64,000 nt of DNA, taken from assembly GCA_047974625.1 (NCBI GenBank), contig JBKECK010000119.1, positions 25,292 through 89,291 of the forward strand, given 5' to 3'. Within the stretch, counting starts at the first letter, position 1. Each line of letters opens with the position of its first letter. The notes beneath the pieces are model-generated. The model saw nothing but the letters and a program-made list of their open reading frames with translations. It was not told the DNA's origin and did not search any database. Position numbers and translations under genes: made by a program. This DNA comes from CADEDH01 sp047974625. Lineage in GTDB: Bacteria > Actinomycetota > Acidimicrobiia > Acidimicrobiales > SZUA-35. Below are positions 34,201 through 41,901 of the stretch, in pieces.

Positions 34201-35265
34201 CCGCCGGTAACCCCCGGGGGCAACCCGACCTGGACCATCGACGACGACCGGGCCCTCGAAGGGCTCAAGCCCCTGTTCCCGCGGCTCGGCTCCGACGACC
34301 AGCGGGCCCACTTCGACGTGGTGGACAACGTTCCGATGGTCATCCCGGCCTCCGAGACCGTGGTCTGCTGTTCGGCGGAATCGGTGTCCGGCATCGCCGA
34401 CCAGCTCATGCAGGGTGTCGCCCCCGACGACGAGGGGGACGAGGCCGCCGCCCGGGTGGTCGAACTCGAGCCGGAGATCGTCGGTCCCGACGAGGGTGTG
34501 GCCGAACTCGAGGCCCTCGGCATCATCGAGGAGGTCTCGAGCTTCACCACCGAACACCCGGCCGGACAGCCCCGGGTGACCAACATCCACCGCTTCGCCG
34601 ACATCGTCCGCGGCGCCGTGATCCGGCCCGGCGAGGACTTCTCCCTCAACGGCTACGTCGGCCGCCGCACCGAGGCCAAGGGATTCGTGGCCGACGGCGC
34701 CATCGCCGACGGGGTCATGGAACAGCAGGTGGGCGGCGGGGTGAGCCAGTTCGCCACCACCTTCTTCAACGCCGCCTTCTTCGCCGGGGTCGACTACAAC
34801 ACCTACCAGTCGCACTCCCTGTACATCTCCCGGTACCCCCGGGGCCGGGAGGCCACGATCTCGTGGCCGGCCCCCGACCTGTCGATCAAGAACACCACCG
34901 ACTACGGGATCCTGGTGTGGACCAGCTACACGGCCACCTCGATCACCGTCACCTTCTACTCGACCAAGCACATCGACGTCACCGCCGGTGAGCTGCAGCG
35001 CTCGGCCCAGGGGGAATGCAACCGGTACACCACCCCGCGGACTCGCCGCTACCCCGACGGCTCGGTGGAACACGACTCGGTGTTCGCCGTGTACCGCCCC
35101 GCCGAGGGCCTGGACTGCAACGGCAACCCGACCCGACCGGAACCCGAGGACGAGCCGGCCGCACCCACCACCGCGGCCCCGGACGCCAACGACCAGAGCA
35201 CCGACACCCCGGCGCCGACCACCACGGCGCCCGCCACCACCGACACCGTCGGCGACGGGAACTGA
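31201..35265 (+). CDS. VanW-family cell-surface protein with a very long disordered N-terminus, 1354 aa
   Basis: Residues 1-~745 are low-complexity Ala/Pro/Thr/Asp/Gly, with 13-residue repeats near 552-590, and are predicted cytoplasmic. A single transmembrane helix follows at ~752-770 (VGVLALLLLFYAAWAIDLM). The outer part holds peptidoglycan-binding-like (YoaR-type) repeats and then the VanW domain from ~1126 (VIRPGEDFSLNGYVG, EQQVGGGVSQFATTFFNAAF, HSLYISRYPRGREATI). The tail is again Pro/Thr-rich. VanW proteins are cell-wall associated; their reaction is not settled. GTG 31201 is the first start after the divergent SDR promoter region. A 750-residue cytoplasmic disordered head is unusual for the family. 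Confidence 0.85.
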   Translation: MSEPTIRAQSAQAATRDASSGDTGDRADEPTVDDEPVIVDDPGDGDEPSDAEGVTGTTAGDDVGRRDHGSGPAAGPLGPSRPLFPGLDDPDDLPTEPAPTGEVYDAAMARALADGQPPPGVDDPARMAEAGPIAIGVPVAPAPADAVPEGGPEDDVADLVDADPATGPEPAATRDSAKPDSAIPDSANPGTLADADGGNGASQADTAGVGIQSAPKAGPAASPPGEFFIDGALMAAAVTAAIPNVGDGADGPAPVETGTGDDGPTAETSEEAADGEANPDSLIAERPAAHTGPAPDQAATTGPATDPTAGTSGAAETAVLAAGAAGGTDRPTAAAPGAAEGSNTRPVAADGPAPAPGKDGDSTDTADAPGLPTTGMGPISADDFLADPAVNAPLTPGLDEPRPGAATRPVRKPSRSAADSLFPTPPVTGPTAPPTSAPNPGRAAAPGATPPIPGSPPTPPGATSTSPATATSGTTSASPAPTPGAPTTPGPATPGVTSTGTDSPPAPGATPPFPGASTPGTAPAKSDTTPGGGTTPGSGTTPDGDTSSGTDATPAKSDTSPGTDTTPAKSDTSPGTDTSPAKSDTTPGTDTTPGTDTSPDTAPDTGAASGGTGPDTAPNPVVAPAAGAASGPSTTAPSSKPGILATPAAEARARRTTPNRDEAGKTASPDQGRTTGGDGVETTQLPPTSTVPISRRTTDEFEPSGPDGVGPGRPATGVSADSAAASTDESPAGTDPDDPDGGRRSWSTGRRVLVGVLALLLLFYAAWAIDLMRTSGQVTRNTSVDGVAIGGADRARLETVTTDLEAQLTDRVVTVEVGEDSVPSDATSLGARLDRDAIIDDALGSRRVLNPLTGPFVWVSTFLGEEDLPLEYTVPDDAAQTAVVDVLRPGLPRIADPMLVIEDDALTVMPGSTGVDVNPAQLAENLTTALSEADADPAETPDPLVVTVDPVVVEPTVSNAQMETLAEEANDATDGTTEIKVLDQTAEVDAATLRDWVVTEPPVTPGGNPTWTIDDDRALEGLKPLFPRLGSDDQRAHFDVVDNVPMVIPASETVVCCSAESVSGIADQLMQGVAPDDEGDEAAARVVELEPEIVGPDEGVAELEALGIIEEVSSFTTEHPAGQPRVTNIHRFADIVRGAVIRPGEDFSLNGYVGRRTEAKGFVADGAIADGVMEQQVGGGVSQFATTFFNAAFFAGVDYNTYQSHSLYISRYPRGREATISWPAPDLSIKNTTDYGILVWTSYTATSITVTFYSTKHIDVTAGELQRSAQGECNRYTTPRTRRYPDGSVEHDSVFAVYRPAEGLDCNGNPTRPEPEDEPAAPTTAAPDANDQSTDTPAPTTTAPATTDTVGDGN
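32854..32970 (+). repeat. Three in-frame 39-bp repeats in the VanW gene
   Basis: Units at 32854, 32893 and 32932 each encode a 13-residue block such as TTPAKSDTSPGTD, with a partial copy at ~32761 and truncated TTPGTD/TSPDTA copies after. The surrounding 32.5-33.1 kb is similarly Pro/Thr-repetitive. Confidence 0.85.
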
Positions 35266-35277
35266 GGCCGCCTCCCG

Positions 35278-35283
35278 TAACCT
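35278..35283 (+). promoter_or_regulatory. Leaderless-type -10 box for the flavoprotein gene
   Basis: TAACCT lies 8 nt before ATG 35292 and only 12 nt after the VanW stop. Confidence 0.4.
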
Positions 35284-35291
35284 CGGCGGTG

Positions 35292-36554
35292 ATGTCCACG
35301 CAGCGGGGCCCGCGGGGCCGAACCGTCGATCTGGTGGTGGTCGGAGCGGGACCGGCAGGAACCGCGGCCGCCATCACCGCCCGCCGTCGGGGTCTCGACG
35401 TGGTCGTCGTGGACCGGGCCCGGTTCCCCCGAGACAAGTGCTGCGGGGACGGGCTCACCACCTCCGCCCTCCGCCACCTGGCCGGACTCGGTTTCGACCC
35501 CGCCTCGACCCCCAGCTGGCTGCCCATCGAGGAGGTCGAGCTGCGCAGCCCGTGGGGGGTCACCGCCGTGCTCCCCCTACCCCGCCGCCACGGTGCCTAC
35601 GCCGCGGTGTGCCGGCGCCAGGAGCTCGACGCCGCCCTGGTGGAGCTGGCCCGCCGGGAGGGGGCCACTGTCCTCGAAGGCCACGAGGTGGCCGAGGTCA
35701 CCTCCCACCCGGACCGGGTGGAGCTGACGGCCAGCTCGGACGATCCCCCCGGCACCGTCACCCTCACCGCCCCGTACCTGGTGGCCGCCGACGGGATGTG
35801 GTCGCCCACCCGGAAGCTCCTCGGGGCCACCTCGCCCGGCTACCGGGGCGAGTGGCACGCCTTCCGCCAGTACCTGCGGGGCGCCTCGGACGAGGCCCGC
35901 CGCCGCCTCGTGGTCTGGTTCGAACCCGATCTGCTCCCCGGATACGCCTGGTCGTTCCCCGTCGGCGACGGGGCCGTCAACGTGGGGTTCGGCATCCAGC
36001 GGGGAGCCGGGGTCGAGGTGCGGTCCATGGCCGGCCTGTGGCCCGAGCTGCTGGGACGGCCCCACATCGCCCGGTGGCTCGGTCCCGACGTGGAACCTGA
36101 GGGACGTCACAAGGCCTGGCCCATCCCGGCCCGACTCGGGGACCTTTCCCCCACGTCGGGACGGGTACTGTTCGCCGGGGACGCCGCGGCGGCCACCGAC
36201 CCCATGACGGGCGAGGGGATCGGCCAGGCCCTGGAGACCGGGATGGCCGCCGTGACCAGTCTGGCCGACGCCGGACCCGACGAGCCCGGGTTGGCCGGCC
36301 ACCGATACCAGGCCGATCTGGAGCGGACCATCGTCCGCGATCACCGGTTCGCCCGGGGCCTGAGCACCGTGCTCGGCAACCGGTGGGCTACCGAGGCGGC
36401 GATCCGCACCGTGGACAGCACCGGCTGGACCCGCCGCCAGTTCGGCCGCTGGTTGTTCGAGGACTACCCCCGGGCCCTGCTGATCACGCCGGACCGGTGG
36501 ACCCGGTCCGGCTGGCGGCCCCGCGGCGCCCGGTTTCATCCCCCGCTTGGGTGA
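35292..36554 (+). CDS. Geranylgeranyl-reductase-family FAD-dependent oxidoreductase, 420 aa
   Basis: The N-terminus DLVVVGAGPAGTAAAITARR is the FAD-binding dinucleotide fold, followed by DKCCGDGLTTSAL (the Cys-Gly-Asp-Gly motif of geranylgeranyl reductases) and, near ~295, GRVLFAGDAAAATDPMTGEG (the GD flavin motif plus the P-x-x-GEG signature). It probably reduces prenyl double bonds, for instance in menaquinone or polyprenyl lipids; halogenase or hydroxylase relatives are an alternative. ATG 35292 is chosen because the frame before it is shadow of the VanW tail and a TAACCT box precedes it. The PAS-GGDEF gene begins close after. Confidence 0.9.
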   Translation: MSTQRGPRGRTVDLVVVGAGPAGTAAAITARRRGLDVVVVDRARFPRDKCCGDGLTTSALRHLAGLGFDPASTPSWLPIEEVELRSPWGVTAVLPLPRRHGAYAAVCRRQELDAALVELARREGATVLEGHEVAEVTSHPDRVELTASSDDPPGTVTLTAPYLVAADGMWSPTRKLLGATSPGYRGEWHAFRQYLRGASDEARRRLVVWFEPDLLPGYAWSFPVGDGAVNVGFGIQRGAGVEVRSMAGLWPELLGRPHIARWLGPDVEPEGRHKAWPIPARLGDLSPTSGRVLFAGDAAAATDPMTGEGIGQALETGMAAVTSLADAGPDEPGLAGHRYQADLERTIVRDHRFARGLSTVLGNRWATEAAIRTVDSTGWTRRQFGRWLFEDYPRALLITPDRWTRSGWRPRGARFHPPLG

Positions 36555-36616
36555 ACGGGGTCCGGACACCCCGGTCCACCGTTCAAGTCGGTCGTTGGCG
36601 TGCCGATTGTTGGGTA

Positions 36617-37534
36617 GTGGTTCCCCGTCTCCACAACGGCATCGTGCCCGACCAGGACTGGGAGGACGCGTCCGCCCGCTTCCTCATCCACGAACTTCCC
36701 GATCTGGTGTGCCGCTTCACCCCCGAGGGCAAGCTGCTGTACGTCAACCGGGCCTACGCGGCCTTCCACGCCACCGTGCCCGAGGAGATGGTCGGCCGGA
36801 GCATGTTCGACTACGTCGACGCCTCGGTGGCCCAGGGGGTCCGGTGCCAGCTCGACCGGATCCAGGCCGTCACCCCCGAGGACTCGGTGCGCCGCAACGT
36901 CCACCAGTCGATGACCCCGGACGGCCAGCTCCGCTGGCACGAGTGGACCGACCAGGCCTTCTTCTCCCGGGAGGGTCGCCTGCTCGGCTTCATGTCGATC
37001 GGCCGGGATCTCACCGACGTGATCCTGGCCGCCGAACGGGCCGCCCACGACCTCCTCCACGACGACCTGACCGGGGTGTTGAACCGGCGGGGGGTGATGG
37101 AGTACCTGAACGAGCGGGTCAAGACGAGCTCGGGTTCGTTCCTGATCGGGTTCGTGGACATCGACCGTTTCAAGACCATCAACGACCAGTTCGGCCACCG
37201 GGCCGGCGATGACGTGCTCATCGCGGTGGCCCGCACCCTGACCCAGCTCGAGGGTCAGATCATGGTCGGCCGGATCGGGGGCGACGAGTTCGTGGCCGCA
37301 TTCGACGGTGACAGCATGCAGCGGGGCGACGAGCTGGCCGCCGAGCTGAACCGGAACCTCGGCGACCGGGGGACGGGGGTGTCGGTGTCGTGCGGCTGGG
37401 CGCTCGCCGGCCCGGGTTCGATCCCCGACGAACTGCTCAACCAGGCCGATTCGCACATGTACCGGACCAGGCGCAAGGACCCGGGCCGCGTCCGCTGGCG
37501 TTCGGGCCGCGACCCCTCCACCGGCCACTGCTGA
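36617..37534 (+). CDS. PAS-GGDEF diguanylate cyclase, 305 aa
   Basis: Residues ~10-125 form a PAS domain (LPDLVCRFTPEGKLLYVNRA, VGRSMFDYV, GFMSIGRDLTDV at its end). A GGDEF domain follows with DDLTGVLNRRGVMEYL, FVDIDRFKTINDQFGHRAGD and the intact active site GRIGGDEF. The inhibitory RxxD site expected five residues before GGDEF is absent (EGQIMVG instead). No membrane segment, so a cytosolic sensor making c-di-GMP in response to a PAS ligand is likely. The start is GTG 36617, or GTG 36551 overlapping the previous stop; the shorter form fits the PAS boundary. Confidence 0.88.
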   Translation: MVPRLHNGIVPDQDWEDASARFLIHELPDLVCRFTPEGKLLYVNRAYAAFHATVPEEMVGRSMFDYVDASVAQGVRCQLDRIQAVTPEDSVRRNVHQSMTPDGQLRWHEWTDQAFFSREGRLLGFMSIGRDLTDVILAAERAAHDLLHDDLTGVLNRRGVMEYLNERVKTSSGSFLIGFVDIDRFKTINDQFGHRAGDDVLIAVARTLTQLEGQIMVGRIGGDEFVAAFDGDSMQRGDELAAELNRNLGDRGTGVSVSCGWALAGPGSIPDELLNQADSHMYRTRRKDPGRVRWRSGRDPSTGHC

Positions 37535-37616
37535 CCGGACCCCGGTCGGGGGCCGGGCCCCACCGATCACCGGTTCCGGCTTTCCCCCGGCCCGGCGGCG
37601 TGCCAGAGTCGGGAGC

Positions 37617-38654
37617 ATGACCACGGGGTCGAACTCTGCATCCACAGCTGGCGCCCCGGCGCCCGGGACGCCGCCGGCACCGGTGGAAACCCTCCGGGAC
37701 GGTCCATCCCCAATGCCGCCCGCCGACTACATCGCCGAGACCCGGAACCTGTACGACTCGCTCGGCTACAACGCCTACCGGTGGGCCGAACGGCCCGAAC
37801 CGGCCGCCTTCGTCCCCGTCGAGCGGCCGATGGAGGACCTGCGGATCACCCTGGTCGGCTCCGGCGGCCTGTACCGCCAGGGGCAGGTGGCGTTCCACAC
37901 CAAGGACGACACGTCGATCCGGGTCATCCCCTCCGACGTCGACCCCGCCGAGCTGCGCACGGCCCACTTCGCCTACGACCAGACCGACGCCCGCAACGAC
38001 CCCAACTGCGTCTTCCCCCTCGCCCGACTGGGTGAGCTGGCCGGGGACGGGGTCATCGGCGGGCTCACCCCCGAGGCGTACGCGTTCATGGGTGGCATCT
38101 ACTCGGTCCGCCGGCTCGAGGAACAGACGGCGCCCCTCATCGTGGAGCGGTGCCGGGCCCAGGAACCCGACCTGGTCCTTCTCGTCCCCGTTTGACCGGT
38201 CTGCCACCAGTCGGTCGGTCTGATCGCACGCCAACTCGAAGCCGCCGGGATCCCCACCCTGGTGTTCACCTCCGCCCGCAGCATCACCGAACGGGCCAAT
38301 CCGCCCCGGTCGGTGTTCGTGGACCTGCCCCTCGGCCACACCACCGGTCTGCCCGGGGACGTGGCCGGCCAACAGTCCATCCTCCGGGAGGGGATCACGG
38401 CCGGCCTGGCCATGACCGAACCGGGCACGATCGTCGACCTCCCGTACCGCTACGTCGACGACGACTGGAAGGCCAACCCCCTCGGCTGGAGCCGCAAGCG
38501 CCAGGACCACGGCTCGTCGGGCCGGCCCAGTGGCGACACCCGCACCGGCCGGTCCGACCAGCCCCAGTACCAGACCGAGGCCGACCGGGCCGCCGCCGAC
38601 ACGGTTCCCTTCGACGACCAGTGCCGGGTGTGCCTCGGCCTGGCCCCGGACTGA
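37617..38654 (+). CDS. Selenoprotein of the GrdB/PrdB-like reductase family, in-frame TGA read as selenocysteine (345 aa)
   Basis: The frame runs from ATG 37617 to TGA 38193, then continues open in the same frame to TGA at 38652. The junction reads LVLLVPV-U-PVCHQSVGLIARQLE, which matches the UxxC redox motif of the 'glycine/betaine/sarcosine/D-proline reductase selenoprotein B' family; close relatives carry Cys or Sec here (from memory). Upstream conserved blocks (DLRITLVGSGGLYR, DARNDPNCVFPLARLGELA, AYAFMGGIYSVRRLEEQTAP) and downstream ones (LPLGHTTGLPGDVAGQQSIL, EPGTIVDLPYRY) belong to one domain, so splitting would destroy the fold. The C-terminus adds CRVC. Actual substrate unknown. Recoding needs SelA/B/C/D, none of which is in this window. 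Confidence 0.85.
38194..38216 (+). promoter_or_regulatory. Hairpin immediately after the recoded TGA (SECIS-like candidate)
   Basis: GACCG (starting within the TGA) pairs with CGGTC, and inside it CTG pairs with CAG around a CCAC loop. Position right after the UGA is where bacterial SECIS elements lie, but the loop lacks the G often seen, so this is tentative. Confidence 0.35.
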
Positions 38655-38713
38655 CCGGCCCCCGGACCCGGGGGTGGACCCTTCCGGGGCGGGCGGCCGG
38701 GTGGGAACCGGGG

Positions 38714-39508
38714 TCAGCCGGGGATCACCGTGTCGTCGAGCGGGGCGAAGGCGGGGGGCCGCTTCTCCACGAAGCTGGCCACGCCCTCCTTGAAATCGGA
38801 CCGGGCCAGGGAATCCGCCATGAACGTGTTGGACTGGTCCATGGCCTCGGCCACCGGGAGCTGGGGGTGGTTGTAGATCTGGTACTTCATGACCCCCATG
38901 GAGGTGGGTGACACGTTCACGGCCAGGTCCCGGGCGTAGGCCATGGTCTCGTCCATGAGCTTGGCCGGGTCAACCACCCGGTTGACCAGGCCCAGTTCCA
39001 GGGCCTCCTCGGCCAGGACGACCCGGCCCGACAGGGACAGGTCGAGGGCGACGGACTGGCCGACCAGGCGGGGCAGGGTCCAGGACAGGCCGTGCTCCAG
39101 GATCAGGCCCCGGCGGCTGAAGGCGACGGTGAACTTGGCCCCGGCGGCGGCGAACCGGAGGTCGCAGGCCACGGCCTGGACGAACCCGAGCCCGGCGCAG
39201 GCCCCGTTGACCGCGGCGATCACCGGCTTGGGGATCGACAGGGCGTGGGTGGCGTTACGGGTGTCACGCTCCCCGCCTCCCCCACCGTCACCCACGGCCT
39301 GCAGCACGGTCATGTCGGCCCCGGCGCAGAACCCCTTGCCGGCCCCGGTCACCACGATGGTCTTCACGGCCGGGTCGGCGGCGGCCCGGTCGAGCGAGTC
39401 GTAGTAACCGGTGTGCATGTCGCCGTTCCAGGCGTTGAGCCGGTCGGGCCGGTTGAGGGTGATGAGGGCAACCCCGTCGGTCACCTCGTAGAGCACGGCA
39501 TCGGACAT
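38714..39508 (-). CDS. Enoyl-CoA hydratase/isomerase (crotonase family), 264 aa
   Basis: VALITLNRPDRLNAW, VTGAGKGFCAGADMTVL and KPVIAAVNGACAGLGFVQAV give the crotonase oxyanion hole; LEHGLSWTLPRLVG supplies the catalytic region. The DGGGGGERDT loop is longer than in most. It acts on enoyl-CoA thioesters. It is closest in pattern to the crotonase at 25933 (both have the GLSWxLPRLxG block), suggesting paralogy. ATG 39508 is preceded by GGGGGAACC-type purines. Monocistronic, convergent with the selenoprotein gene. Confidence 0.93.
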   Translation of the reverse strand: MSDAVLYEVTDGVALITLNRPDRLNAWNGDMHTGYYDSLDRAAADPAVKTIVVTGAGKGFCAGADMTVLQAVGDGGGGGERDTRNATHALSIPKPVIAAVNGACAGLGFVQAVACDLRFAAAGAKFTVAFSRRGLILEHGLSWTLPRLVGQSVALDLSLSGRVVLAEEALELGLVNRVVDPAKLMDETMAYARDLAVNVSPTSMGVMKYQIYNHPQLPVAEAMDQSNTFMADSLARSDFKEGVASFVEKRPPAFAPLDDTVIPG

Positions 39509-39641
39509 GGGGGTTCCCCCTCGATCTGGGGTTCGGGCGTACGTTCGGGCCGACGGTCGGCGGCCCCGTCCCGAACCTAGTGCAGCCGCCCGCCCCCGCT
39601 CACCTCCGCCGCCCCCACCCGGGCCCGGATCGGCGCCCGGC

Positions 39642-40049
39642 TCAGAGGAGCACGGGGGCGGCGTGGTGGCCGACCATGCGCCAACCGTCGTCGGTGTGGA
39701 CGAACAGGTTCAGGGCGGTGGCCGCGCCGGCCTGACCGCCCGACAACAGGTTCTCGGTCAGGGTGATCCAGGCCACCGGGCCACGCCGGACGAGGTGCTC
39801 GTCGGTCACGATCACCTGGGGATTGCCCCCGTTGCCGAAGATCGCCTCCCACGACGCCCGCACACCGTCCCACCCCTGGAGGGGCCGCCGGCCCGGGTGG
39901 GCGCACGCCACGTCGTCGTCGTGGGCCCACAGGGCGATCATGGCGGCCAGATCACCCTGTTCCAGAGCCTCGTAGAACCGGACGTTGGCCTCGAGGGCGC
40001 CCTGGTCGGTGGGAGCATGGTCGGTCGGGAGGTTCATCGTGAGCTCCAT
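39642..40049 (-). CDS. NTF2-like/SnoaL-type small protein, 135 aa
   Basis: A cone-shaped NTF2 fold is indicated by EANVRFYEALEQGDLAAMIA (first helix), VACAHPGRRPLQGWDGVRAS, VTDEHLVRRGPVAWITLTEN and the final strand pair LNLFVHTDDGWRMVGHHAAP. Such proteins are small-molecule isomerases, hydrolase-like enzymes or binding proteins; none is specified here. ATG 40049 or 40037 (MNLPTD) may start it. It is divergent from the amidohydrolase with 50 nt between. Confidence 0.85.
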   Translation of the reverse strand: MELTMNLPTDHAPTDQGALEANVRFYEALEQGDLAAMIALWAHDDDVACAHPGRRPLQGWDGVRASWEAIFGNGGNPQVIVTDEHLVRRGPVAWITLTENLLSGGQAGAATALNLFVHTDDGWRMVGHHAAPVLL

Positions 40050-40087
40050 GGTGGCATGCCGGTTGTCACCCGTGTCGAGCGGTCACG

Positions 40088-40093
40088 TAGCGT
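40088..40093 (+). promoter_or_regulatory. Leaderless-type -10 box for the amidohydrolase
   Basis: TAGCGT is 5 nt before ATG 40099, in the short divergent region. Confidence 0.5.
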
Positions 40094-40098
40094 TGGGC

Positions 40099-41268
40099 AT
40101 GGCTCTCACCACCGACGACCGCATCAGTAGCGCGCCGCGGGTCATCGACTCGCCCATCATCTCGGCCGACTCCCACATCACCGAGCCGCCCGACACCTAC
40201 ATCGACCGGATCGACCCCGCCTTCCGTGACCGGGCCCCGTTCTGCACCGACGAACCCGGTGAGGGCGCCGCCTACCACATCCCCGGTATGCGCAGCGTCA
40301 TCCATCTCGGCCTCCACTCTGCGGCCGGCAAGGAATCCGACCAGCTCGCCATGAAGGGGGTGCCGTTCTCGGAGCTCCACCGGGCCGGCTGGGACGCCCA
40401 GTTCCGGGTGGAGGCCCAGAAGGCCGACGGGATCGACGGCGAGGTGCTGTACCCGTCGGTGGGGATGCTCCTGTGCAACCACCCCGACCTCGACCTCAAG
40501 AAGGCCATGTTCGACGCCTACAACCGCTGGATCGCCGAGTATTGCTCGGCCGCTCCGGACCGGTTGTTCGGCTGTGGCCAGTCGGCGTTGCGAACCCCCG
40601 ACGAGGGGATCGCCGACCTCGAAGCAATCGCCGCCGCCGGCCTGCGGGGGGTCATGCTGCCCGGCACCCCGGGCCCGGCCACCGAGGACGGCCCCGACTA
40701 CGACGACCCGGCCTGGGACGAGTTCTACCGGGCCGCCATCGACCTCGGCCTCGTCCTGTCGTTCCACATCCTCACCGGGCGGGACTACCGGCCCCGCGGC
40801 CCGAAGCTCAACAGCTTCCTGTCCATCATCCGGGGCAACCAGGACCTGATCGGCACCTTCGTGTTCGGCGGCGTGTTCGACCGGGTCCCCGAGCTCCAGC
40901 TCGTCTGTGTTGAGGCGGACGCCGGCTGGTATCCCCACTACGCCTACCGGATGGACCACGCCTACAACCGCCACCGCAACTGGCTCAAGGGCGGGGCGAA
41001 CCTGGAGCGCAAGCCGAGCGAGTACCTGGCCGACCATGTGTCGCTCACCTTCCAGGACGACTGGTCGGCGTTCCGGATGGCCGAGGCGGGCCTCATCCCC
41101 GTCGACCGGCTCCTGTGGGCCAACGACTACCCGCACAGCGACTCCACCTGGCCCTACAGCCAGGGGATGCTGGCCACCCAGACGGCGGACCTCCCCGCCG
41201 AGGCCACGGCCAGGATCCTCGGCGGCAACGTCATCGAGCTGTACCAGCTCCACGACGTGTTCGCCTGA
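40099..41268 (+). CDS. Amidohydrolase-2-family metal-dependent hydrolase/decarboxylase, 389 aa
   Basis: ACMSD-like TIM barrel. The N-terminal ISADSHITEPPDTY holds the metal-binding region (D-x-H). DGEVLYPSVGMLLCNHPDLD, GLVLSFHILTGRDY and LLWANDYPHSDSTWPYS (metal Asp and His) follow in family order. Members decarboxylate or hydrolyse aromatic/heterocyclic acids; in actinobacteria many lie among steroid or lipid catabolic genes, as here. ATG 40099 chosen for its TAGCGT box and because the frame upstream is antisense to the NTF2-like gene. Confidence 0.9.
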   Translation: MALTTDDRISSAPRVIDSPIISADSHITEPPDTYIDRIDPAFRDRAPFCTDEPGEGAAYHIPGMRSVIHLGLHSAAGKESDQLAMKGVPFSELHRAGWDAQFRVEAQKADGIDGEVLYPSVGMLLCNHPDLDLKKAMFDAYNRWIAEYCSAAPDRLFGCGQSALRTPDEGIADLEAIAAAGLRGVMLPGTPGPATEDGPDYDDPAWDEFYRAAIDLGLVLSFHILTGRDYRPRGPKLNSFLSIIRGNQDLIGTFVFGGVFDRVPELQLVCVEADAGWYPHYAYRMDHAYNRHRNWLKGGANLERKPSEYLADHVSLTFQDDWSAFRMAEAGLIPVDRLLWANDYPHSDSTWPYSQGMLATQTADLPAEATARILGGNVIELYQLHDVFA

Positions 41269-41322
41269 CCGTCAGGTTCCGTCCGATCCGGCGTGCCGGC
41301 GCCGGGTCCGGACCGGGCCCGC

Positions 41323-41838
41323 CTACACCACCGAGACCGACCCGTCCCGCTCGGCCACCACGATCTTCACCGGCCCCTCGTACCGACGGAGCCGGCCCAC
41401 CAGATCGCCGCCCGGGATGGTGAACCGGTCGGTGAACTTGGGGTGATCCAGCCCGGTCGGGGTGACGATCACGTCGGCGCCAGTGTCCCGCAGGGCGTTC
41501 TCGACCCCATCCCACGTGGGCATGCTGGCCAGGTAGGCGCGAACGTTCCTGGCTCCGAGCCGTTCCATGTCGGCGAACTGCTGGACGAGTTCGTCGTGGC
41601 CCAGTTCCTCGGCCCGGGCCGCGTCGCACGCCTGCTCCTGGTGGGGGGTGTCACCCCAGGTGGCCGCCGACCGGTCGTACAACACGAGTTCGGCGTTGAG
41701 CGCCGCGGCCAGGCGGGCGGCCGCCTCCCGCGTGTAGCCGAAGTTGTCCTCCCGGCCGGCGTCAGTGGGCGTCAGGATCACCTTCGACCCGGCCAAGGCC
41801 TGCAGGACGTCGGGCGACAACGGGGCAGCATCAGCCAT
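41323..41838 (-). CDS. UspA-like (HUP fold) protein, 171 aa
   Basis: SKVILTPTDAGREDNFGYTR begins the nucleotide-binding fold, AARLAAALNAELVLYDRSAA is the first helix/strand, and GADVIVTPTGLDHPKF with YEGPVKIVVAE ends it. The arrangement is that of universal-stress proteins, but the classic GxxG-x9-GS/T ATP motif is not evident, so ATP binding is doubtful. Cytosolic; convergent with the amidohydrolase. Confidence 0.7.
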   Translation of the reverse strand: MADAAPLSPDVLQALAGSKVILTPTDAGREDNFGYTREAAARLAAALNAELVLYDRSAATWGDTPHQEQACDAARAEELGHDELVQQFADMERLGARNVRAYLASMPTWDGVENALRDTGADVIVTPTGLDHPKFTDRFTIPGGDLVGRLRRYEGPVKIVVAERDGSVSVV

Positions 41839-41901
41839 GGGCCGAACTGTAGTGGCTCCCCTCTCCGAGCGAGAGCCGAACGGCCAGGGGCCCGGATCGC
41901 C

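Noticed and set aside
38262..38654. Separate gene starting after the TGA of the selenoprotein
   Set aside because: It would begin in the middle of a conserved domain, lacks the PVCHQ block, and has no ribosome site.
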